Assembly (NCBI RefSeq): GCF_905212365.1
Contig: NZ_CAJMEH010000062.1
Span: 1 to 12,946 of the forward strand
Reading direction: 5' to 3'
DNA: 12,946 nucleotides
Origin: an uncultured Phascolarctobacterium sp.
Lineage (GTDB): Bacteria > Bacillota > Negativicutes > Acidaminococcales > Acidaminococcaceae
In this document: positions 6,842-12,946 of the stretch, one piece after another
Numbering within the stretch: position 1 is the stretch's first letter
How the letters are laid out: each line of letters begins with the position of its first letter
The notes under the pieces: generated by a model
Told to the model about the DNA's origin: nothing
Databases searched by the model: none
Seen by the model: the letters and a program-made list of their open reading frames with translations, nothing else
Translations under genes and position numbers: made by a program

Positions 6842-6910
6842 CATATCCTCCTTAAATATTTTGCGGACAAGCCGCAATCATTATCCCATTCCAAACTAAT
6901 GCGGATAGGT

Positions 6911-7381
6911 TCACCATTTGTCTGGTATTTCTTCAAAACGACCGACAACAAACATCGTTGTCAAAATAGTTGCCATTAAGGTATCGTCTGCATCATACAT
7001 TTCAGCTTCGATTACCATGGTTTTATGCCCATTGTGGCGAATCCTGCTTCTAACATAAACCCGTCCGCCGCTATGCACATTACGGATAAAATTCATACTG
7101 AAATTAAGCGTGGCTACCGCTGCGCCTACGCTGGCTCCCGTCACGCCTAAGACAGAATCGGCCAAGGCTGCCAATACGCCTCCGTGACAAATGCCGCGAT
7201 GATTAAAATGCTTCAGCGGATCGATTTCCAGACTAACGACCGCGCCGCCGCAGGTTACTTCATCAATATGAACGCCAAAATTAGTCATAAAGGAATTGTA
7301 ACCGTACATTTTGCGGATGTAAGCGGGAACATCCTTTACCTGTTCCACCACCGGCCATCGCCATCCTTTCGCCAGATGCAA
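6911..7381 (-). CDS. PaaI-type hotdog-fold thioesterase
   Basis: A 156-aa single hotdog-domain protein of the PaaI family, which hydrolyses acyl-CoA thioesters in the cytoplasm. The family core HFNHRGICHGGVLAALAD is present, with Asn60, His66-Gly67-Gly68 and Asp75; the His to Asp spacing of nine residues equals that of the E. coli PaaI pair (52/61). The frame begins with a TTG at 7381 that has no clear ribosome site. A GTG at 7351, 12 nt after AAAGGA, is an alternative start, and the first ATG (7309) is also poorly supported. It is the first gene of a two-gene unit with the acyl-CoA dehydrogenase. It may release or recycle CoA from an intermediate of that pathway, but the substrate cannot be read from the sequence. 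Confidence 0.88.
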   Translation of the reverse strand: MHLAKGWRWPVVEQVKDVPAYIRKMYGYNSFMTNFGVHIDEVTCGGAVVSLEIDPLKHFNHRGICHGGVLAALADSVLGVTGASVGAAVATLNFSMNFIRNVHSGGRVYVRSRIRHNGHKTMVIEAEMYDADDTLMATILTTMFVVGRFEEIPDKW

Positions 7382-7406
7382 ATACTACTGTCATTATATC
7401 TTTGAT

Positions 7407-7435
7407 ATTTTACCACAAATTTGCTTTTAACTCAA
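7407..7435 (-). promoter_or_regulatory. Promoter of the thioesterase-acyl-CoA dehydrogenase unit
   Basis: On the leftward strand TTGAGT (7435-7430) is separated by exactly 17 bases from TAAAAT (7412-7407). An upstream TGG makes the latter an extended -10. The predicted RNA start near 7400 leaves only about 20 bases before the TTG start codon. Confidence 0.6.
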
Positions 7436-7500
7436 CACTTTGGTGCAAAAAACATTGCAGCAGGGTTAATTTTCTTATTCTGGAAAAAGCCCTCTTCTGC

Positions 7501-7546
7501 AAAAACGCCCTGACAGCTCCGCTTGCGCGATGCCGTCAAGGCGTTT
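7501..7546 (-). terminator. Intrinsic terminator of nrdDG
   Basis: Arms at 7503-7514 and 7535-7546 pair at 11 of 12 positions around a 20-base loop. The leftward transcript continues into five U (7505-7501). It lies about 60 bases after the nrdG stop and before the thioesterase promoter. Confidence 0.8.
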
Positions 7547-7567
7547 AAATTTGTCTTGTTAAGTTGA

Positions 7568-7597
7568 CTTTCAGGATAACGCAGCGTTACCAGAAAG
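7568..7597. repeat. Compact 30-bp imperfect palindrome after nrdG
   Basis: The sequence from CTTTC (7568) to GAAAG (7597) folds back on itself, with an exact 13-base inner palindrome TAACGCAGCGTTA (7577-7589) and one bulge plus one mismatch in the arms. No U-tract follows on either strand, so it is not a terminator by itself. It sits 12 bases past the nrdG stop, ahead of the real terminator, where it could protect the mRNA 3' end or bind a protein. Confidence 0.55.
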
Positions 7598-7608
7598 CTG
7601 CGGCCAGC

Positions 7609-8148
7609 CTAAACCAGCAGTCCCTCCTCATCGTCCCACAGCACTACCTTATCCTCCTTCAGCGAAGCCTGCACGCGAATCACGCGCTGATTGGCGCTGC
7701 CGCGAAAGCGCAGGTTAGGATTTTTCAGCTCCAGCACAAATTCGCCGTCCACTAAAATATCGATGTAGGACAACATTTCCTGGGTAATCTCCCACGGCCC
7801 TAAATTGCCGGTCAGCATATCCTTTTCAAAATTATAGCCGCTGTAGCACCACAAATCCTTGTGCGGAAATTTTTCTTTAAAGCGACGCAGGAAAGGCAGC
7901 AGCGCCGCCTGATTAGCGGGTTCAAAAGGCTCGCCGCCCAACAGGCTCAGGCCGCGGATATGGCTGTTTTCCAGCAGGCGGAAAATTTTTTCCTCCGTTT
8001 CCTGCGTAAAGGGCTGTCCGTAATTAAAATCCCAGGCTTCGGGGTTAAAGCACCCCTTGCAATGGTGGGTGCAGCCGCTGACGAATAAGGACACGCGCAG
8101 ACCGGGACCGTTAGCGATATCCAGATTTTTTATCGTTGCGTAATTCAT
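7609..8148 (-). CDS. nrdG: Anaerobic ribonucleotide reductase activating protein
   Basis: NrdG is a radical-SAM enzyme that generates the glycyl radical on NrdD. The 179-aa protein has the radical-SAM cluster motif CX3CX2C (Cys26, Cys30 and Cys33 in GCTHHCKGC), preceded by the family NGPGLRVSLFVSG segment, and the SAM-binding GGEPF motif (71-75). Its length is at the upper end for NrdG (E. coli 154 aa), with a short C-terminal extension. The start at 8148 has GAGGGTGAG upstream. It follows nrdD by 14 nt and is expressed from the same NrdR-controlled promoter. The reaction needs strictly anaerobic conditions and an electron donor such as flavodoxin, which is established for the family. Confidence 0.95.
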   Translation of the reverse strand: MNYATIKNLDIANGPGLRVSLFVSGCTHHCKGCFNPEAWDFNYGQPFTQETEEKIFRLLENSHIRGLSLLGGEPFEPANQAALLPFLRRFKEKFPHKDLWCYSGYNFEKDMLTGNLGPWEITQEMLSYIDILVDGEFVLELKNPNLRFRGSANQRVIRVQASLKEDKVVLWDDEEGLLV

Positions 8149-8162
8149 AAAGGCTCACCCTC

Positions 8163-10289
8163 TTACAAGTGCATTACGCGGGCCTTGATTTCCTTCGTCT
8201 TGCCCACATTCCAGAAATTTTCGCCCAAATAGCCGCAGGTACGGCGGATAACGGTCATCTTGCCATGGTCCTTATTGTGGCAAACGGGGCATTCCCATTC
8301 GTTGTCGTCGTTAATGGTAATTTCGCCGTCAAAGCCGCAGACGTGGCAATAGTCGGATTTAGTATTAAATTCGGCGTATTGGATATTGTCGTAGATAAAT
8401 TTAACGACTTCTTCCAAGGCTTCGGTATTGTGACGCATATTGGGAATTTCCACATAGGAAATAGCGCCGCCGGAGGAAATTTTCTGGAACTGGCTTTCAA
8501 ATTCAAATTTGCTGAAAGCGTCGATGTCCTCGCGTACATCTACATGGTAGGAGTTGGTGTAATAGCCCTTATCCGTTACGTCGGCAATAGTGCCGAAGCG
8601 CTCCTTGTCGATACGGGCGAAGCGGTAGCACAGGCTTTCGGCCGGCGTACCGTACAGGCCGAAGCCGATACCGGTCTGAGCCTTCCATTTATCACAGGCG
8701 CCGCGCATCCGGTTCATCAGGCGCAGAGCGAACTCTCTGCCCTCCGGCGTAGTGTGGCTGACGCCCTTCATCAGCTTAGTAACTTCATACAGGCCAATGT
8801 AGCCCAAGGAAATGGTGGAATAGCCGTTTTCCAGGAACTTGTCGATGGTTTCGCCCTTTTCCAAACGGGCGATAGCGCCGTACTGCCAATGCACGGGGCT
8901 GACGTCGCTCTTGGTTCCCTTCAAAGCGTTATGACGGCACATCAGCGCTTCGTAGCACAGCTCCAAACGCTCATCCAGCAGCTTCCAGAATTTTTGCTCG
9001 TCGCCCTCGGCCACAATGCCGATTTGCGGCAGGTTCAGGGATACTACGCCCTGATTGAAGCGGCCTTCAAATTTGTAGTTGCCGTTTTCGTCCTTCCAGG
9101 GAGAAAGGAAACTGCGGCAGCCCATGGGGGAGAAGACATTGCCCTCGTAATTCTCGCGCATCTTCTTGGCGCTGATATAGTCGGGATACATGCGCTTGGC
9201 GCTGCATTTTACAGCCAAACGGGTAATATAATCGTATTTGCCGCCCTTCAGGCAGTTGTGCTCGTCCAAAACGTAAACCAGCTTGGGGAAAGCAGGCGTT
9301 ACATAAACGCCCTTATCGTTCTTAATGCCTTGCAAGCGCTGGCGCAGAATTTCTTCCACAATCATAGCGTTTTCTTTCAGGTAGGGGTCGCCCTCACGCA
9401 GGTTCAAAAACAGCGTTACAAAGGGGGACTGGCCGTTGGTGGTCATTAAGGTATTGATTTGGTATTGAATTGTCTGCACGCCGCTGCGCAGCTCGTAGCG
9501 CAAGCGCTCGTTAATAAGCTGCTCCAGAGTTTCGGCGTCCACATGATTATCTGCCGCCTCTAAAATGCAGTTCTTGAATTTTTCGTAGCTGCGGCGCAGA
9601 TATTTGCCCAGATGGCTGATATCCACCGACTGGCCGCCGTATTGGCTGGAGGCTACGGAAGCGATAATCTGGGTCATAACGGTGCAGGCTACCTGAAAGC
9701 TTCTGGGGCTTTCAATAAGCTTGCCGTTCATAACCGTGCCGTTGTCCAGCATATCGCCAATATTTATCAGGCAGCAGTTAAAAATCGGCTGAATAAAATA
9801 ATCGGCGTCGTGAAAATGCAGCACGCCCTCCTCGTGAGCCTTGCTGATTTTTTCCGGCAGCATAATACGCTTGGTCAAATCCTTGGACACCTCGCCGGCA
9901 ATTAAATCGCGCTGAGTGGAGGCCATAGTTGCGTTCTTATTGGAATTTTCCTCCATAACGTCCTTATTGCTGTTACGAATCAAAGACAGAATAGATTCGT
10001 CGGTGGTGTTGGCCTTACGCACCAGCGCGCGCTGGTAACGGTAAATAATATACTGCTTGGCCAGCTCGAACTTGCCCTCGTCCATCAAGCCATGCTCCAC
10101 CATATCCTGAATATCCTCCACCAGCAGACGCATACGATTGCGGTTCTGCACATTTTTGGCAATCTTATGAATCTTGTCCTCCTCGATGCGATATTCCGGA
10201 TCGACAGCCGCATTCGCCTTTTGAATAGCTACGACAATTTTACTGCTGTCAAAATCTACGGTGGCGCCGTCGCGCTTGATAACCTTCAT
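8163..10289 (-). CDS. nrdD: Anaerobic (class III) ribonucleoside-triphosphate reductase
   Basis: NrdD reduces ribonucleoside triphosphates to deoxyribonucleotides using a glycyl radical and formate. The N-terminal ATP-cone occupies about residues 1-93. The glycyl-radical loop near the C-terminus reads RRTCGYLG; counting from the upstream ATG, the radical glycine is Gly688 of 710. Two Cys pairs just before it (650/653 and 669/672, same numbering) form the zinc site of the family. Candidate active-site cysteines are at 174/175 (FNCCLINIGD) and 393 (SPMGCRSF). The ATG at 10289 was preferred over that at 10295 because AAAGGA lies 9 nt from the former and only 3 nt from the latter; it gives 708 aa. 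nrdG follows 14 nt after the stop. The promoter upstream carries two NrdR-like boxes. No class I or II reductase is in view. Confidence 0.97.
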   Translation of the reverse strand: MKVIKRDGATVDFDSSKIVVAIQKANAAVDPEYRIEEDKIHKIAKNVQNRNRMRLLVEDIQDMVEHGLMDEGKFELAKQYIIYRYQRALVRKANTTDESILSLIRNSNKDVMEENSNKNATMASTQRDLIAGEVSKDLTKRIMLPEKISKAHEEGVLHFHDADYFIQPIFNCCLINIGDMLDNGTVMNGKLIESPRSFQVACTVMTQIIASVASSQYGGQSVDISHLGKYLRRSYEKFKNCILEAADNHVDAETLEQLINERLRYELRSGVQTIQYQINTLMTTNGQSPFVTLFLNLREGDPYLKENAMIVEEILRQRLQGIKNDKGVYVTPAFPKLVYVLDEHNCLKGGKYDYITRLAVKCSAKRMYPDYISAKKMRENYEGNVFSPMGCRSFLSPWKDENGNYKFEGRFNQGVVSLNLPQIGIVAEGDEQKFWKLLDERLELCYEALMCRHNALKGTKSDVSPVHWQYGAIARLEKGETIDKFLENGYSTISLGYIGLYEVTKLMKGVSHTTPEGREFALRLMNRMRGACDKWKAQTGIGFGLYGTPAESLCYRFARIDKERFGTIADVTDKGYYTNSYHVDVREDIDAFSKFEFESQFQKISSGGAISYVEIPNMRHNTEALEEVVKFIYDNIQYAEFNTKSDYCHVCGFDGEITINDDNEWECPVCHNKDHGKMTVIRRTCGYLGENFWNVGKTKEIKARVMHL

Positions 10290-10333
10290 TTCCATTCTTC
10301 CTTTCAGATACTAGCGATATATTTTCATTAGGA

Positions 10334-10365
10334 GCGCAGGCAGCGGACAAGCCTTGAACCTGCGC
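10334..10365 (-). promoter_or_regulatory. Leader hairpin of nrdD mRNA
   Basis: GCGCAGG and CCTGCGC (10334-10340 with 10359-10365) form a perfect 7-bp stem around an 18-base loop. It lies in the roughly 115-base leader between the predicted RNA start and nrdD, about 40 bases upstream of the ribosome site. No U-tract follows, so it is not a terminator. No known riboswitch class was recognised. Confidence 0.45.
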
Positions 10366-10410
10366 GTTCACGACAGTCAAAATTAGTGACTCGCATTGTG
10401 TTACAAACCT

Positions 10411-10439
10411 ATTGTACCACAATATATCGTGCGTGTAAA
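10411..10439 (-). promoter_or_regulatory. nrdDG promoter
   Basis: Leftward TTTACA (10439-10434, five of six to consensus), a 17-base spacer, and TACAAT (10416-10411) preceded by TGG, giving an extended -10. Transcription should start near 10404. The spacer is almost fully occupied by an NrdR-like box. Confidence 0.85.
10417..10432. promoter_or_regulatory. NrdR box 1 (promoter spacer)
   Basis: CCACAATATATCGTGC matches the known NrdR box (acaCwATATaTwGtgt) at 13 of 16 positions, including the central ATATAT. It lies between the -35 and -10 elements, where binding of the ATP/dATP-loaded NrdR repressor would block RNA polymerase. Confidence 0.8.
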
Positions 10440-10448
10440 TAGATTTAT

Positions 10449-10464
10449 AAACAATATCTTGTTT
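10449..10464. promoter_or_regulatory. NrdR box 2 (upstream of -35)
   Basis: AAACAATATCTTGTTT matches the NrdR box at 13 of 16 positions and is itself nearly palindromic. It starts exactly 32 bp from box 1, about three helical turns, which is the paired geometry known for NrdR operators. Confidence 0.8.
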
Positions 10465-10530
10465 TCCCGTATTGTAGACCCTGCCCCCTGTTAATGTTGC
10501 ACTAACTACTTTTTCACCGTATTTTTTATT

Positions 10531-10612
10531 GCTGGCTTTACAGCCGCGTCCCGCGCGGGAGCATGCTCAACAAAAAACGCCGCCGCAAAAGCTGCGTCAG
10601 CGCCGATTTTTT
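10531..10612. other. Structured noncoding stretch ending in a bidirectional terminator-like hairpin
   Basis: The 395-nt gap between divergent nrdD and the EamA gene holds, besides promoters and NrdR boxes, four adjacent fold-back elements. They are GCTG/CAGC (10531-10544; on the leftward strand GGCT-GTAA-AGCC, a GNRA loop), the palindrome TCCCGCGCGGGA (10549-10560), GAGCATGCTC (10559-10568), and a GC-rich hairpin (10578-10605). The last is flanked by six A (10572-10577) and six T (10607-10612), so it would work as a terminator on both strands. No ORF of note lies inside. It could be the 3' end of a rightward small RNA or an insulator between divergent promoters. No clear small-RNA promoter was found. 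Confidence 0.45.
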
Positions 10613-10624
10613 AACGTGTCGCCT

Positions 10625-10658
10625 TTGTACATCATCTTAAAATGTGGTAGAATATAAT
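10625..10658 (+). promoter_or_regulatory. Promoter of the EamA transporter gene
   Basis: TTGTAC (10625-10630) is followed after 17 bases by TAGAAT (10648-10653) with an upstream TGTGG extended -10. An overlapping perfect TATAAT sits at 10653-10658. The -35 is weak. The ribosome site GGGAG (10677-10681) lies 9 bases before the ATG. Confidence 0.6.
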
Positions 10659-10690
10659 GCGTCACATTATTTTCTTGGGAGCGATGCTTT

Positions 10691-11626
10691 ATGAACAATT
10701 CTCCGGCCAAAAAGAACAGCCTGGGCGGCATTTTAATGCTCACGGCCTGCGCCTTCATTTGGGGTACGGCCTTCATTGCCCAAAGTCTGGGCAGCGATTA
10801 CGCCGAGCCGCTGACCTTTAACTGCGCCCGCAGCGTCTTAGCCACAATTTTTTTGCTGGGCTGCTGCCTGGTTATCGATAAAATCTCCGGCCATCCCTTT
10901 ACTATTTTAGGGACGAAGGACCCGCTGCGCCGCGAACGGCTGCTCAAGGGCGGCGTGCTCTGCGGCGTCGCGCTCAGCTTGGCAAGCTTTATGCAGCAGC
11001 TGGGCATTATGTACACCACCGTGGGCAAAAGCGGTTTCATTACCGCTCTGTATATCGTGCTGGTGCCGCTGCTCAGCTTTCTCGTGCTGCGCCGTTCCGT
11101 AAGCCTGCTGCAATGGGCAAGCGTAGCCGTCGCCGCCGTAGGCATGTATTTTATCTGCATCAACGAAGGCTTTTCCATCAACAAGGGCGACTTTTATACT
11201 CTAATCTGCGCCTTTTGCTTTGCCGGACAAATTATCTGCGTCGACAAAATTATTACCGATTTGGACGGCGTGCGCCTGTCCCTCGTGCAATTTGCCACCT
11301 GCACCGTGCTTAACGGCGTACTGATGCTGATTTTTGAAAATCCCTCCTGGAGCAGCGTTGTGCAGGGCTGGCTCCCTATCGCCTACGCAGGCATTATGTC
11401 AAGCGGCGTCGCCTACACTCTGCAAATAGTAGGGCAACGGCACTGCGCGCCCGTACTAGCCTGTATGCTCATGAGCCTGGAATCGGCCTTCGCCCTGCTC
11501 AGCGGCTGGCTCCTTTTAGGCCAAGCCATGAGCGCCCGCGAAATTTTTGGCTGCGCTTTAGTTTTCGCCGCCATCATGCTGGCGCAAATCCCCGCAAACA
11601 TGCTGCCCTGGAACAAGGAAAAGTAA
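10691..11626 (+). CDS. EamA-family (DMT superfamily) transporter
   Basis: A 311-aa inner-membrane protein with two EamA repeats (about residues 12-155 and 168-302) and ten predicted hydrophobic helices, the standard drug/metabolite-exporter layout. The first helix carries the family-typical CAFIWGTAFIAQ segment. The repeat boundary falls near FSINKGDFYTLICAFCFAGQI, and the second half ends with the usual LLGQAMSAREIFGCALVFAAIM pattern of the last two helices. The ATG at 10691 has GGGAG upstream. The gene is monocistronic, divergent from nrdDG and convergent with the MBG protein gene. Substrates in this family range from amino acids to nucleobases and drugs, and nothing here fixes the choice. 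Confidence 0.93.
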   Translation: MNNSPAKKNSLGGILMLTACAFIWGTAFIAQSLGSDYAEPLTFNCARSVLATIFLLGCCLVIDKISGHPFTILGTKDPLRRERLLKGGVLCGVALSLASFMQQLGIMYTTVGKSGFITALYIVLVPLLSFLVLRRSVSLLQWASVAVAAVGMYFICINEGFSINKGDFYTLICAFCFAGQIICVDKIITDLDGVRLSLVQFATCTVLNGVLMLIFENPSWSSVVQGWLPIAYAGIMSSGVAYTLQIVGQRHCAPVLACMLMSLESAFALLSGWLLLGQAMSAREIFGCALVFAAIMLAQIPANMLPWNKEK

Positions 11627-11652
11627 TAAAGTAATAACGTAATTAAAGAAAC

Positions 11653-11700
11653 AGCGAAGGCTGCATACGCTTTACCGTACGCAGCCTTCGCTTATTTTTT
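11653..11700 (+). terminator. Intrinsic terminator after the EamA gene, probably bidirectional
   Basis: A perfect 12-bp stem (11653-11664 with 11681-11692), extended inside by four more pairs after one mismatch, is followed by TTATTTTTT (11692-11700). On the opposite strand it is followed by a weaker U-rich stretch, so it can also serve the converging MBG gene, which ends 53 bases away. Confidence 0.93.
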
Positions 11701-11753
11701 CAGTTGTTGAGATTTACTATCTGCATCTGCGTTAAGCACAAATGCTGTTAGTT

Positions 11754-12946
11754 TTAATGAATAGTCATACCACCGTCCACAAAGTGAACCTCTGCCTTGC
11801 GTTCGCGTTCATTGCGCTGCTTATCCCATTGGTACCAGGGGTATTTATCTTCCGCCTGCCAAACGTCAGGGTTGCTCGGGTCGGTCGGGTCGATCGGCTT
11901 GGTCGGATCGATCGGGTCAGTCGGGTCGGTAACAGTCAGCGTACCAGATTTGATTTCATAAGTGTAGTTTTCACTCAATGTGTCATTGTTAAGGCTGCTG
12001 TCCAAGTCATAATATTGCCCATCGATAGTAATGCCGATAGTATGCTTGCCGACTTCGGCAGCAACGCCGTCGTCTTGCGGGCCATAGCTATAATCGCCAA
12101 ACAGGCCGGTATCGCTGTCGCCATTGGTTATGCCGCTGATATTGCCGGTGTACTGCGGTTGGTCGCCGCCGGCAGGCATTGTTTGGTCGTTAACGGTGAT
12201 GGTGATGTGTGCCTTCGTTACGTCGGATTTGCCATCGGTTACCTTTACGTTGTAGTTCTTCTCCAGCCCTTCTGCGCCGCTGACATTTGCAGTCCACTCA
12301 TAGCTTCCTGCGTCGCTGGTCTTTGTCGGGCTATCGATAGTTCCTTCTGCTATAGCACCATCACTAAGAACATTGAGCAACAATTTCAGGCTTTCTTCCG
12401 TATCGCCGTTTGTCAGGTTATCAACATTATAGCCATAATCTGCCTTGTCCAGGTTGCCGTAAACTCTTGTTACGTCGTTCAGCGTTATCGTCAGCTCTGT
12501 TTTGTTAACCGTCGCATCGCCTGCGTTCACTGTTACATCGTAGTTACCCAGCGTGCTCAGCCCTTCGATGTTCACTGCGCCTCCATAGCTTCCTGCATCC
12601 TTCGTCCATACTCCGTTCGTTCCATCCTTCGCTGCGTCGTTCGTGTAGCTGATTGTTCCCAGTACGCTTGCAGCGTCGCCGTTTACAAGCCCTGCGTTCT
12701 CACCGAACGTATATCTGTACTTGCTCCCGTCAAACCTCGTCCCGTATGTCGTTTCTGCATTCCCTACGTTGATTATCAAATCAGCCTTATTAACTACAAT
12801 GCCACCGTTTGCAGTATCATCAATAGTGTAGTTATCTGCCTTATCGCCATTCAAAGTGATATTGGAAATGCTTAGACTGTCTCCATATGTCCCTGCATCC
12901 GCAGTATCCCTGCTGCCCTTGTTTTCAGCATATTTGCCGCCAGCTG
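11754..12946 (-). CDS. Large MBG-repeat exported protein, C-terminal part (partial at right edge)
   Basis: The leftward frame is open to the window edge and shows the last 396 residues. They hold the end of one repeat and then three repeats of about 95 residues starting near visible residues 53, 148 and 244. Each opens with K(A/T)-x-(L/I)-x-I-x-(V/L) and a short ...VYG/TYG motif, and has NGD in the middle; the first two also share a DAGSY motif. This is the pattern of MBG (mostly beta, glycine-rich) domains of large surface or two-partner-secreted proteins. After the repeats come a Asp-Pro-Thr linker (about 339-359) and a 36-residue tail rich in Trp/Tyr and charged residues ending VDGGMTIH. 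There is no LPXTG, transmembrane helix or autotransporter barrel. An in-frame TTG at 12854 is internal, not a start. Base composition is more AT-rich than its neighbours. Adhesin function is inference. Confidence 0.8.
   Translation of the reverse strand, partial: AGGKYAENKGSRDTADAGTYGDSLSISNITLNGDKADNYTIDDTANGGIVVNKADLIINVGNAETTYGTRFDGSKYRYTFGENAGLVNGDAASVLGTISYTNDAAKDGTNGVWTKDAGSYGGAVNIEGLSTLGNYDVTVNAGDATVNKTELTITLNDVTRVYGNLDKADYGYNVDNLTNGDTEESLKLLLNVLSDGAIAEGTIDSPTKTSDAGSYEWTANVSGAEGLEKNYNVKVTDGKSDVTKAHITITVNDQTMPAGGDQPQYTGNISGITNGDSDTGLFGDYSYGPQDDGVAAEVGKHTIGITIDGQYYDLDSSLNNDTLSENYTYEIKSGTLTVTDPTDPIDPTKPIDPTDPSNPDVWQAEDKYPWYQWDKQRNERERKAEVHFVDGGMTIH
11878..11931 (-). repeat. 9-bp tandem repeat encoding a Asp-Pro-Thr/Ile linker
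   Basis: Six consecutive 9-base units (GGGTCGGTC and variants on the given strand) encode D-P-T or D-P-I triplets, one unit reading K-P-I. It separates the last MBG repeat from the C-terminal tail. Such in-frame triplet-multiple repeats may vary in copy number between strains without breaking the frame. Confidence 0.85.

Noticed and set aside
6863..6873. The 11-mer GCGGACAAGCC also found at 10343-10353, both in gene leaders
   Set aside because: Shared 11-mers are expected many times by chance in a window this long, and the surrounding bases do not match.
8169..9449. A 426-codon open frame on the + strand inside nrdD
   Set aside because: It is fully antisense to the highly conserved nrdD, matches no known family, and arises from the codon bias of the real gene.
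10296..10410. A riboswitch (cobalamin or other) in the nrdD leader
   Set aside because: Only one simple hairpin is visible, and none of the conserved boxes of known riboswitches were recognised. Class III reductase does not need cobalamin.
11742..12875. A 377-codon + strand frame opposite the MBG protein
   Set aside because: The leftward frame shows regular MBG repeats and stays open to the edge; the + frame has valine/cysteine-rich low-complexity sequence typical of the reverse of a repeat-coding gene.
1..12946. CRISPR arrays, tRNA or rRNA genes, insertion sequences
   Set aside because: No regularly spaced direct repeats, cloverleaf or rRNA-like segments, or transposase motifs were seen on either strand.

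Overview
The window is about 12.9 kb of a bacterial chromosome with a conventional, tightly packed gene layout. The gene content points to an anaerobic, probably outer-membrane-bearing Firmicute of the Negativicutes type. It encodes the oxygen-sensitive class III ribonucleotide reductase, a butyryl-CoA-dehydrogenase-like enzyme, the Firmicute-style lspA-rluD-pyrR gene order, and a large MBG-repeat exported protein of the kind found in diderm bacteria. The taxonomic placement is inference from gene content. No rRNA, tRNA, CRISPR array, transposase or phage gene was seen.

Positions 1-5446 hold one long leftward gene train, read from right to left: mntA-like nucleotidyltransferase antitoxin, hepT-like RNase toxin, lspA (lipoprotein signal peptidase), an RluD-family pseudouridine synthase, pyrR (pyrimidine regulator), a LUD-domain protein with a C-terminal cysteine cluster, deoB (phosphopentomutase), udp (uridine phosphorylase), and the first 20 codons of an exported protein. 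Gaps are short or negative. The salvage logic is clear: Udp releases (deoxy)ribose-1-phosphate, DeoB converts it to the 5-phosphate, and PyrR senses the pyrimidine nucleotide pool. A toxin-antitoxin pair heads this otherwise housekeeping operon. Just upstream lie two tandem imperfect palindromes whose outer ends carry extended -10 boxes pointing into the operon.

Positions 5655-7435 hold a second leftward unit, a PaaI-type hotdog thioesterase followed by an acyl-CoA dehydrogenase, with a recognisable promoter and a strong intrinsic terminator.

Positions 7501-10464 hold the anaerobic ribonucleotide reductase operon nrdD-nrdG, leftward. It has an excellent promoter, two NrdR-box-like sites 32 bp apart (one inside the -35/-10 spacer), a leader hairpin, and two hairpins after nrdG, one of them a terminator.

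Positions 10465-10690 are noncoding and lie between divergent genes. They contain a run of short palindromes and a bidirectional terminator-like hairpin whose purpose is not obvious.

Positions 10691-11700 hold a rightward EamA/DMT-family transporter with its own promoter and terminator. Positions 11754-12946 are the C-terminal 396 residues of a large MBG-repeat protein that runs off the right edge. It has three full ~95-residue repeats, a Asp-Pro-Thr linker and a distinctive aromatic and charged C-terminal tail.
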